From Alkaliphilus flagellatus (GTDB taxonomy: Bacteria; Bacillota; Clostridia; Peptostreptococcales; Natronincolaceae): DNA of 64,000 nt. The stretch is taken from positions 310,001 through 374,000 of the forward strand of contig NZ_JAHLQK010000003.1 in assembly GCF_018919215.1 (NCBI RefSeq), read 5' to 3'. The notes below the pieces were generated by a model. That model was not told the DNA's origin and did not search any database. It saw only the letters and a list, made by a program, of their open reading frames with translations. Positions 57,797-64,000 of this stretch are shown one piece after another; within the stretch, counting starts at the first letter, position 1, and each line of letters begins with the position of its first letter. The translations under genes were made by a program, and so were the position numbers.

Positions 57797-58354
57797 CTAT
57801 TTTATTTGTTCTTCTATCAATTCTAACTCATTGGTTATCTTGTTAAAAAAATCTTTGTCTTTTATATAAATTAGATTGCATTTTATATGATATATTAAAG
57901 AAGTAATAGTAGCTTTTGCAATAAGTAAAGCTGCTGCTCCATCAGTTACTAAATAATCATTACCTTCTTTAATGATTTTATTAATAATACCAATCATATT
58001 TAACACTCTATGAGTTATTTCTAAAGGTATATTTATTGAGGTTTTATAGCATTCCTCTCTATTCTCTTCTGTAGTGTTTAGAGCGTTTATGACATCCTTA
58101 TAGGCTTTTGTGTCTCTATCCATATCCTCTAGAAAGTTTTCTCTATAAACAGAACATATTTGTATCACTTCATCCATATAATCTAGCACGTCTATGGATT
58201 TATCCTTATTATTGATTGTGTGCCTGGCAACCATTTCAGTAAGAGCAGCCGCACAAGCAGCACATAAGGCAGCTATACTCCCTCCAGCAGGAGTACGGGG
58301 TTTAGTAGCAATATCATGTAGAAACCTATCTATAGACTTATCAGCAATTCTCAA
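57797..58354 (-). CDS. cyclodeaminase/cyclohydrolase family protein (FchA-like)
   Basis: A 185-aa helical protein of the FTCD_C family, which contains methenyltetrahydrofolate cyclohydrolases and formiminotetrahydrofolate cyclodeaminases. The motif TPAGGSIAALCAACAAALTEMVA lies near residues 19-41 (first part TPAGGSIAALCAACAAAL). The start is taken as TTG at 58354, six bases after GGAGGAG. The upstream ATG at 58369 would place that ribosome site inside the gene and has none of its own. No folate gene lies nearby, so the exact reaction is not fixed. Confidence 0.85.
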   Translation of the reverse strand: MRIADKSIDRFLHDIATKPRTPAGGSIAALCAACAAALTEMVARHTINNKDKSIDVLDYMDEVIQICSVYRENFLEDMDRDTKAYKDVINALNTTEENREECYKTSINIPLEITHRVLNMIGIINKIIKEGNDYLVTDGAAALLIAKATITSLIYHIKCNLIYIKDKDFFNKITNELELIEEQIK

Positions 58355-58468
58355 TTTATTCTCCTCCATTGGGACATGTTACTTATAGAAATTCTTTTTT
58401 GTCCTATTAATATTTAGTTTATTATCTGTAAGTTAAGAGTTTTTTAATCGTATATATACAAATTTAAA

Positions 58469-58515
58469 AGCTATAGTGGATTAAAAAAGTAATCTTAATC
58501 CACTATAGCTTTTGT
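58469..58515 (-). terminator. second hairpin downstream of the LysM gene
   Basis: AAAGCTATAGTGGATTAA pairs with TTAATCCACTATAGCTTT around a 10-nt loop. On the minus strand it ends in TTTAAATTTG. It lies 85-130 bp after the LysM gene stop and may be a back-up terminator. Confidence 0.5.
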
Positions 58516-58551
58516 TTTATCCGACAGTTAACGGTTTTAAGACCGTCTCTT

Positions 58552-58584
58552 CTAAAAGAGCTTAAAATACAAGCTCTTTTTTAG
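58552..58584. terminator. terminator of the LysM gene
   Basis: AAAAGAGCTT pairs with AAGCTCTTTT around a 7-nt loop, with A's on one side and T's on the other, 12 bp after the minus-strand LysM gene. Confidence 0.75.
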
Positions 58585-58595
58585 ATTATTGTATT

Positions 58596-59189
58596 TTAAG
58601 CTCTTGGTATACAAATTATTTGACCGATTCTTAGAGCATCTGGGTTTACATTCGGGTTAGCTCTTATTATTGCATCTACTGTTGTATTGAACCTTCTAGC
58701 AAGGCTAAAGAAAGTGTCTCCCGCTCTTATAGTATAAGGGGTTGTTCCAGCAGGGCAAGTAGTTGGTGGTGGTGTAATACCACAATTTACACCAAGTGCA
58801 GTCCAAGTTTGTCTACCTACTATTCCATCTACAGCAATATGCATATCTCTTTGGAAAGCCATAACTGCTGCTTGGGTTCTAGATCCAAAAATACCATCTA
58901 TAGGTCCTGGATCATAACCAGCATTTCTTAAAAGCTGTTGAAGCTGAGTAACAGAAGGACCTCTACTACCAAGTCTTAAAGTAGGGCATGGACTGACAGG
59001 TGGTGGAGTGGGTCCTGGTACACAAATTATTTGACCAATAAACAACCTATCTGGATCAACACCAGGGTTAGCTGCTATTAGGGCATCAAGTGACACGTTG
59101 AATCTTCTAGATATTGCAAAAAATGTATCTCCAGCTCTAATAGTATACGGAGTTGTTCCAGTAGGGCATGTGCGTTGTTGATAGTACAT
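58596..59189 (-). CDS. LysM - peptidoglycan-binding - LysM protein
   Basis: 197 aa with three modules: an N-terminal LysM (YTIRAGDTFFAISRRFNVSL, residues about 15-58), a PG_binding_1 domain (GSRGPSVTQLQQLLRNAGYD and GSRTQAAVMAFQRDM, about 72-132) and a second LysM (about 150-196). The two LysM units are near repeats of each other. There is no signal peptide and no catalytic domain, which fits a spore coat or cortex protein placed from inside the mother cell; that is inference. ATG at 59189 follows AAAGGAGGAG. Confidence 0.88.
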   Translation of the reverse strand: MYYQQRTCPTGTTPYTIRAGDTFFAISRRFNVSLDALIAANPGVDPDRLFIGQIICVPGPTPPPVSPCPTLRLGSRGPSVTQLQQLLRNAGYDPGPIDGIFGSRTQAAVMAFQRDMHIAVDGIVGRQTWTALGVNCGITPPPTTCPAGTTPYTIRAGDTFFSLARRFNTTVDAIIRANPNVNPDALRIGQIICIPRA

Positions 59190-59218
59190 AACTAATCTCC
59201 TCCTTTAAACTGTTATGT

Positions 59219-59242
59219 GTATACTATAGAAATATAGTATAC
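59219..59242. promoter_or_regulatory. palindromic operator-like site upstream of the LysM gene
   Basis: GTATACTATA-GAAA-TATAGTATAC, perfect 10-bp arms, followed directly by a third half-site TATAGTATAT (59243-59252). It lies 30-60 bp upstream of the LysM start codon, where a regulator or an mRNA 5' hairpin would act. Confidence 0.5.
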
Positions 59243-59438
59243 TATAGTATATTTAAATAATAAGAATTGGTTCTATAAAGATTTAGATTATATACTATAC
59301 AAAAGAGATAGGTATTTTTTAAATTTCTATAGAAAAAATATATAGTTATAAGAGCAATCAATTGTATTTTAGATTAAAAGTCTTTTGAAGAGGATATTCT
59401 TTAAAAGACTTTTTATTTTGTTAAAGTTTAAATATATA

Positions 59439-59467
59439 TTGATAAAATAAAAAATAAAACATATAAT
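59439..59467 (+). promoter_or_regulatory. promoter of the deoR-type operon
   Basis: TTGATA at 59439-59444, exactly 17 bp, TATAAT at 59462-59467, 72 bp before the regulator gene. Confidence 0.75.
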
Positions 59468-59505
59468 TAACATAATAGAACATAAAACAACTAATTATAA
59501 CATAA
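59458..59505 (+). promoter_or_regulatory. phased direct repeats, likely DeoR-family operator
   Basis: AACATAA at 59469, 59479 and 59499, plus AACATAT at 59458: starts 11, 10 and 20 bp apart, so on one face of the helix. They cover the -10 box and the start region, a position fit for autorepression by the adjacent regulator. Confidence 0.6.
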
Positions 59506-59538
59506 AAGTTGTTACAATATAACAAATAGGAGGATAAT

Positions 59539-60300
59539 ATGCTTCAGGCAGAGAGAAGAAACCATATAATAGAGCTGTTAAATAGAGATGGCAAAGTCGT
59601 TATAGAGGATTTAGCGAGGATACTAGAAGTATCCGAAATGACTATAAGAAGAGATCTTCAGCATTTAGAGGAACATAAGTTAATTACACGAACTCATGGA
59701 GGCGCAGTTTTACACAATTTGTTAACAAAAGAGATTCCTTATACAAAGAAGGCAGAACAAAATATAGAAGAAAAACAAAGGATCGGTATGTATGCTAGCT
59801 CCTTAGTAAAAGAAGGAGACATAATTATTTTAGATGCTGGAACTACAAATATGGAAATTGCCAAAGGTATAGTAGATATTAAAAATTTAAAGATTATTAC
59901 CAATGATCTTATGATTGGAGCATTTCTTTCAAAATATGATGGGATAGAAGTATATTGTACAGGTGGAATTATACAAAGGGATACGGGAGCTTGTTTAGGA
60001 AATACTACAATTGAGTTTTTACAAAATATTAATGCTGATATTGCCTTTGTAGGAGCCAGTGCTATAGATATACAAAAGGGAATTACAACTCCAACTATGG
60101 ATAAGGCTCAGTGGAAAAAAGAAATAATTAAATGTGCTGAAAGGGCGATATTAGTAGCAGATAGTTTAAAGTTTGGAAAGGTTAGCTTTGCTAAGATATG
60201 TTCGTTAAGTAGGCTAGATTTAATAATTACTGATACTGGTATAGATGATGAAATACGACAAGAGTTTAAGAACCTAGATGTGGAAGTAAAGCTAGTTTAG
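59539..60300 (+). CDS. DeoR-family transcriptional repressor
   Basis: 253 aa. The N-terminal winged helix-turn-helix shows the DeoR signature: MLQAERRNHIIELLNRDGKV, VEDLARxLEVSEMTIRRDLQ-type (here IEDLARILEVSEMTIRRDL), then HGGAVLH. The C-terminal sugar-phosphate sensor domain has DAGTTNMEIAK near 95 and VGASAIDIQKGITTPTMDKA near 174. Usually such proteins release DNA on binding a phosphorylated sugar intermediate. It heads the operon for acid-sugar breakdown and probably represses it. ATG at 59539 follows TAGGAGG. Confidence 0.93.
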   Translation: MLQAERRNHIIELLNRDGKVVIEDLARILEVSEMTIRRDLQHLEEHKLITRTHGGAVLHNLLTKEIPYTKKAEQNIEEKQRIGMYASSLVKEGDIIILDAGTTNMEIAKGIVDIKNLKIITNDLMIGAFLSKYDGIEVYCTGGIIQRDTGACLGNTTIEFLQNINADIAFVGASAIDIQKGITTPTMDKAQWKKEIIKCAERAILVADSLKFGKVSFAKICSLSRLDLIITDTGIDDEIRQEFKNLDVEVKLV

Positions 60301-60373
60301 AAAAATGTACTAAAAAGGTCTTTAATATTTTTAAAAATATTAGGGAAAGAATAATTGCATTAGGAGGGATTAG

Positions 60374-61699
60374 ATGTTACAGGTAGTAATTATAGCCGAT
60401 GACCTAACTGGGGCAAATGCTACAGGAGTGCTTTTAGCTAGACAAGGATTTAAGACAGCCACCTTTTTAAATCTGGATAATCATTATAAAGAGGCTAAAG
60501 ATAACTTCGATGTTATATCTACTACTACAGATAGTAGGGGAATTTCAAAGGAAGAAGCCTACTCTAGTGTAAATAATATAGTTAAGTTTTTTAAAGATAA
60601 AGAAGTAGGGCTATTTTCTAAAAGAATAGACAGTACTCTACGTGGAAACATAGGAGCAGAAATTGATGCAGTATTGGATGAATTAAACGGACAAGAACTA
60701 GCTATAGTTGTACCTGCATTTCCTGCTTCGGCAAGGATAACTGTAGGAGGATATTTAATGGTAAGTTCCGTACCTTTAGAAAAAACAGACGTAGCTAAGG
60801 ATCCAAAGACTCCTGTTAATCATTCCTATGTTCCAAACATTATAAAAGAGCAAACAAAATATTCAGTAGGTTTTATACCACTAGACAAAACCCTTAAGGG
60901 AGCTCACTCCATAAGGGAATCTATTTTAGAAGAAAAGGGCAAAGGTAATAGGATTATAGTAATTGATGCTACAACGAATGAAGACATATCTCAAATTGCA
61001 AAGGCTGTTGAGCTTACTAAGCTAAATGTAATAGCAGTAGACCCAGGCCCATTTACTGCGGCTTTAGCAAAAGAATTAATTGGTGAGCCAATAAAAGTAC
61101 CAGGAAGAAAAGTAATGCTAGTTGTAGGGAGTGTAACAAATACTACTAGAAAACAATTAGATGAACTTAGATTAAAGTATAATCCATTATTAATTTCAGT
61201 AAATGCTAAAGATCTAATTTATGAGGACACCTATAATAGTGAAATTGATAGAGTTGTGGAAAAACTATTTAATGATATTAAAAACTATGAAATTGTTGGT
61301 GTAATAACTACTCAAAGGGAAGATGAAGTACTAAATTTAAGTGAACATGCTACTAATTTAGGAATTACAGAGGATGAGGCTTCTCAAAGAATCTCTAATG
61401 GATTGGCTAAAATTGCTAAAAAAGTTATGGAAAGAAAAGATGCTGCAATAGGAGGATTATATACGAGTGGAGGAGATGTAACTGTTGCAGTATGTAAAGA
61501 GTTTAAATCTTCAGGTATAGAGGTGAAGGATGAAGTACTTCCACTTGCAGCCTATGGAAGAATAATCGATGGAGAGTATGATAACACACCTATTATTACA
61601 AAGGGTGGACTTATTGGAGATTCTACAGCCCTTGTTAAAAGTGTAGAGTATTTATTAACAAAGATTTCTAATGAATATCATTTAAATATTAGTAAGTAA
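60374..61699 (+). CDS. four-carbon acid sugar kinase (DtnK/OtnK family)
   Basis: 441 aa, formerly DUF1537/YgbK family. N-terminal substrate domain: VVIIADDLTGANATGVLLAR near residue 4, TDSRG near 52 and KRIDSTLRGNIGAEIDAVL near 83. C-terminal nucleotide domain: VMLVVGSVTNTTRKQLDEL near 253 and GGLYTSGGDVTVAV near 358. With a PdxA2-type dehydrogenase next to it, D-threonate 4-kinase is the best guess; D-erythronate is also possible. ATG at 60374 follows TAGGAGGG. Confidence 0.9.
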   Translation: MLQVVIIADDLTGANATGVLLARQGFKTATFLNLDNHYKEAKDNFDVISTTTDSRGISKEEAYSSVNNIVKFFKDKEVGLFSKRIDSTLRGNIGAEIDAVLDELNGQELAIVVPAFPASARITVGGYLMVSSVPLEKTDVAKDPKTPVNHSYVPNIIKEQTKYSVGFIPLDKTLKGAHSIRESILEEKGKGNRIIVIDATTNEDISQIAKAVELTKLNVIAVDPGPFTAALAKELIGEPIKVPGRKVMLVVGSVTNTTRKQLDELRLKYNPLLISVNAKDLIYEDTYNSEIDRVVEKLFNDIKNYEIVGVITTQREDEVLNLSEHATNLGITEDEASQRISNGLAKIAKKVMERKDAAIGGLYTSGGDVTVAVCKEFKSSGIEVKDEVLPLAAYGRIIDGEYDNTPIITKGGLIGDSTALVKSVEYLLTKISNEYHLNISK

Positions 61700-61736
61700 T
61701 GTATATTAGAAGCTAAAAAGAGAGGAGATGCTTAGA

Positions 61737-62735
61737 ATGACAAGACCATATATATGTGTACCTATGGGTGATCCAGCAGGAATAGGTCCTGAAATTGTAG
61801 TTAAGGCTTTGGGCAGTGAAGAAGTTAATAAGGTTTCTAAGACTGTAGTTGTAGGGGATGAAAAAACCCTAAGACAAGCGATGAGGTTTACAAACACACA
61901 TTTAGATATCAATATAATAGAGGATGTAAGGGAAGGAAACTATGTTTCAGGTGTACTTAACTTAATAGATCTAAAAAATGTAGATATTGATAATTTACAA
62001 ATGGGTAAGGTTCAGGGCATGGCTGGACAGGCTGCCTTTGATTATATTAAAAAATCTGTTGAACTAGCCCTTGAAAAGAAGGTAGATGCTATTGCTACAA
62101 CTCCTATTAATAAAGAGGCTTTAAAGGCTGGTAATATTAATTACATTGGGCATACAGAAATTTTAGCAGATTTAACAAATACAGAAGATCCTTTAACTAT
62201 GTTCCAAGTTTTTAATTTAAGAGTGTTTTTCCTTTCAAGACACGTATCTTTGAAAAAAGCTTGTGATATGGTAACTAAGGATAGAGTACTTGATTATATA
62301 AAAAGATCTGTAAAGGCATTGGCAAGACTAGGTATTGAAAATCCTAAGTTAGCTGTGGCAGGTTTAAATCCACATAGTGGTGAAAATGGATTGTTTGGTG
62401 ATGAAGAGGTAAGAGAAATTGTGCCTACTATTGAAATAGCTCGCCAAGAAGGAATAGATGTAGTCGGCCCTGTACCAGCAGATTCGGTATTCCATTTTGG
62501 ATTAAAGGAAAGTTATGATGCTATTTTATCTCTATTCCATGATCAAGGTCATATTGCAACTAAGATGGTAGATTTTGAAAGAACAATTTCCATTACTAAC
62601 AATATGCCATTTTTAAGGACCTCTGTAGACCATGGTACTGCTTTTAACATTGCGGGTACAGGAGAAGCTAGTTCCGTAAGTATGGAAGAGGCTATTTTAT
62701 TAGCAGCTAAGTATGCACCTAATTTTAATCGTTAG
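61737..62735 (+). CDS. PdxA2-like 4-phospho-D-threonate/erythronate dehydrogenase
   Basis: 332 aa of the PdxA family: [16 protein letters not shown] near residue 9, metal-binding His in [11 protein letters not shown] near 136, SRHVSLKKA near 163, [16 protein letters not shown] near 208 and [11 protein letters not shown] near 265. Next to an acid-sugar kinase it should oxidise and decarboxylate the 4-phosphate to dihydroxyacetone phosphate, not make pyridoxal phosphate; no other vitamin B6 gene is near. The start is ATG at 61737, nine bases after AGAGGAG; ATG at 61728 touches that site. Confidence 0.9.
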   Translation: MTRPYICVPMGDPAGIGPEIVVKALGSEEVNKVSKTVVVGDEKTLRQAMRFTNTHLDINIIEDVREGNYVSGVLNLIDLKNVDIDNLQMGKVQGMAGQAAFDYIKKSVELALEKKVDAIATTPINKEALKAGNINYIGHTEILADLTNTEDPLTMFQVFNLRVFFLSRHVSLKKACDMVTKDRVLDYIKRSVKALARLGIENPKLAVAGLNPHSGENGLFGDEEVREIVPTIEIARQEGIDVVGPVPADSVFHFGLKESYDAILSLFHDQGHIATKMVDFERTISITNNMPFLRTSVDHGTAFNIAGTGEASSVSMEEAILLAAKYAPNFNR

Positions 62736-62828
62736 TTTTGTATTTATAAAATAAAAAATATACTAGTGATGATTTAAATATATGGGCCATCACTAGTATA
62801 TAAATATAAAAAGTAAGGAGGATATGTA

Positions 62829-64000
62829 ATGGATGTGGCGGTATCAGGTAATCAAATGATATTTGGTTTAGTAATTGGTATTTTCTTATTAATTGTTATG
62901 ATTATGAAAACAAAGATCCATGCCTTTCCAGCTTTAATTATTGCTGCGGCAACTACTGGACTAATTGGAGGAATGCCGGCTGAAAGTGTTATAGGCTCTA
63001 TTTCCAATGGATTTGGAGGAACTTTAGGTAGTATAGGAATTATTATAGGATTTGGAGTAATGATGGGTGAGCTGTTTGAAGCATCTGGAGCCGCAGAAAG
63101 GATGGCAAGAACCTTTATTAAGGCCTTAGGAAAAGATAAAGAAGAATGGGCTTTAGCCATAACTGGATTTATTGTTTCAATACCTATATTTTGTGATTCG
63201 GGATTTGTAATATTATCTCCTTTAGTAAAGGCTATTTCTAGAAAAACTAAAAAGTCTGTAGTATCTTTAGGTATAGCTCTAGCATTAGGACTTGTAATTA
63301 CCCATTCACTTGTTCCACCAACACCAGGACCAGTAGGAGTTGCTGGAATATTTGGAGTAAGTGTAGGAAGTATTATTTTATGGGGTATGGTTTTAGCTAT
63401 TCCTATGACTATTGCAGGAACATTATATGGAAAGTGGCTTGGAAAGAAAATTTATCAGCTTCCAAGTGAAGATGGTGAAGGATGGATTAGACCTGAATAT
63501 GAAAAATCAATCTCTAATTTTGAACATGATAAGGATGATAGAGAACTTCCATCAATATTCATGGCCTTTGCGCCTATAATAGTGCCAGTTATATTAATTT
63601 TGTTAAGCACTGTTACGACTGCATTAAAGCTAGAAGGAACAGGAATAAGTGCTATTAAGTTTTTAGGAGCGCCAGTTATTGCTGTAGGAATTGGTCTTTT
63701 AGTTGCAATTTATGGCCTAACATCTAAAAGCACTAGAGAAGAAACTATAGAAAAAATGGAGCAAGGAATCAAATCAGCGGGTATTATTATTTTAGTTACT
63801 GGTGGTGGTGGAGCTTTAGGAACTGTACTAAGAGATAGCGGTGCAGGAGATCATATAGCTAATCTAATTGCTTCAACTAATATACCACCTATTTTGCTTC
63901 CATTTATAATAGCTTCACTAGTGCGTTTAATACAAGGAAGTGGAACTGTTTCAATGATTACAGCAGCATCTATAACTGCACCAATTATTGCGACATTAGA
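62829..64000 (+). CDS. GntP-family sugar-acid permease (partial, cut by window end)
   Basis: ATG at 62829 follows GTAAGGAGG, and the frame stays open to the last base, so about 390 residues of roughly 450 are visible. It has twelve-segment type hydrophobicity and the GntP motifs: FGVMMGELFEASGAAERMAR near residue 78, SIPIFCDSGFVILSPL near 120, THSLVPPTPGPVGVAGI near 160 and RLIQGSGTVSMITAAS near 365. It probably imports the four-carbon acid sugar used by the kinase and dehydrogenase upstream, coupled to H+ or Na+. The missing end prevents a full check. Confidence 0.93.
   Translation, partial: MDVAVSGNQMIFGLVIGIFLLIVMIMKTKIHAFPALIIAAATTGLIGGMPAESVIGSISNGFGGTLGSIGIIIGFGVMMGELFEASGAAERMARTFIKALGKDKEEWALAITGFIVSIPIFCDSGFVILSPLVKAISRKTKKSVVSLGIALALGLVITHSLVPPTPGPVGVAGIFGVSVGSIILWGMVLAIPMTIAGTLYGKWLGKKIYQLPSEDGEGWIRPEYEKSISNFEHDKDDRELPSIFMAFAPIIVPVILILLSTVTTALKLEGTGISAIKFLGAPVIAVGIGLLVAIYGLTSKSTREETIEKMEQGIKSAGIIILVTGGGGALGTVLRDSGAGDHIANLIASTNIPPILLPFIIASLVRLIQGSGTVSMITAASITAPIIATL

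Larger units (their letters stand above)
59190..59538. other. 349-bp gene-free region between divergent LysM and deoR genes
   Basis: Left part: a palindrome (59219-59242) upstream of the LysM gene. Middle: an inverted repeat AAAAGTCTTT/AAAGACTTTT (59374-59411) ending in TTTTTATTTT, a terminator-like hairpin with no gene before it on the plus strand. Right part: the deoR promoter and repeats. A short plus-strand RNA from about 59250 to 59411 is possible but unproven. Confidence 0.5.

Noticed and set aside
61737-62735. PdxA for vitamin B6 synthesis
   Set aside because: Operon context with an acid-sugar kinase, a GntP permease and a DeoR regulator points to the PdxA2 catabolic branch.

Overview
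The window is a low-GC Gram-positive (Firmicutes) chromosome segment, most likely from an endospore-forming, flagellated, anaerobic clostridium. Sporulation genes (spoIID, spoIIQ, spoIIID), flagellar rod genes, tRNA-sensing T-box leaders, SD-rich TTG/GTG starts and a sodium-type F-ATPase c subunit all fit this. An Alkaliphilus-like lineage is a guess from the Na+ ATPase and gene content, not a proven assignment.

Layout. 1-4.8 kb: two tandem class II fructose-bisphosphatases (glpX), then a T-box-controlled amino-acid ABC transporter. The specifier (CAC) and the antiterminator bulge (UGGG, matching C73 of tRNA-His) both say histidine. 4.8-7.7 kb: rho, with a structured leader and terminator-like hairpin, then rpmE and tdk. 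7.7-8.0 kb: a roughly 300-nt gene-free block that folds as one structured RNA on the minus strand with its own terminator. 8.2-19.1 kb: popT-like DUF368 transporter, T-box (Leu) and leuS, a two-component system, a lipoprotein plus ABC-2 exporter operon, and speD on the minus strand. 19.5-22.5 kb: DUF1385-prmC-prfA. 22.6-27.6 kb: ZIP transporter, an FHA / FtsW-RodA / PBP transpeptidase cassette, and sua5. 27.7-34 kb: dppA and a complete oligopeptide ABC transporter. 34.2-39.2 kb: arginine/tyrosine phosphatase, rpiB, upp, dCMP deaminase, tagO/wecA and wecB. 39.4-46.5 kb: the whole F-ATPase operon atpZ-I-B-E-F-H-A-G-D-C. 46.5-56.4 kb: NusG-II protein (minus), YueI-like, ywmB, murA, spoIID, spoIIQ, spoIIID, mbl, two flagellar rod genes and a rod-binding protein. 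56.6-59.2 kb: AI-2E family permease, then a cyclodeaminase and a LysM protein on the minus strand. 59.5-64 kb: deoR-type regulator, acid-sugar kinase, PdxA2-like dehydrogenase and a GntP permease cut by the window end.

The order sua5 - ywlE - rpiB - upp - (tagO, wecB) - atp - ywmB - murA - spoIID - spoIIQ - spoIIID - mbl - flgF/flgG follows the known Bacillus subtilis order, so most of the window is conserved backbone. The accessory parts are the dpp block, the leuS-to-speD block between tdk and DUF1385, and the final D-threonate-type catabolic operon.

The least explained signals are non-coding: the minus-strand RNA near 7.7-8.0 kb, the rho leader, a 52-bp leader element shared ungapped by tdk and rpiB, helically phased repeats over the deoR promoter, and several long hairpins. 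No rRNA, tRNA, CRISPR, integrase or transposase gene was seen.
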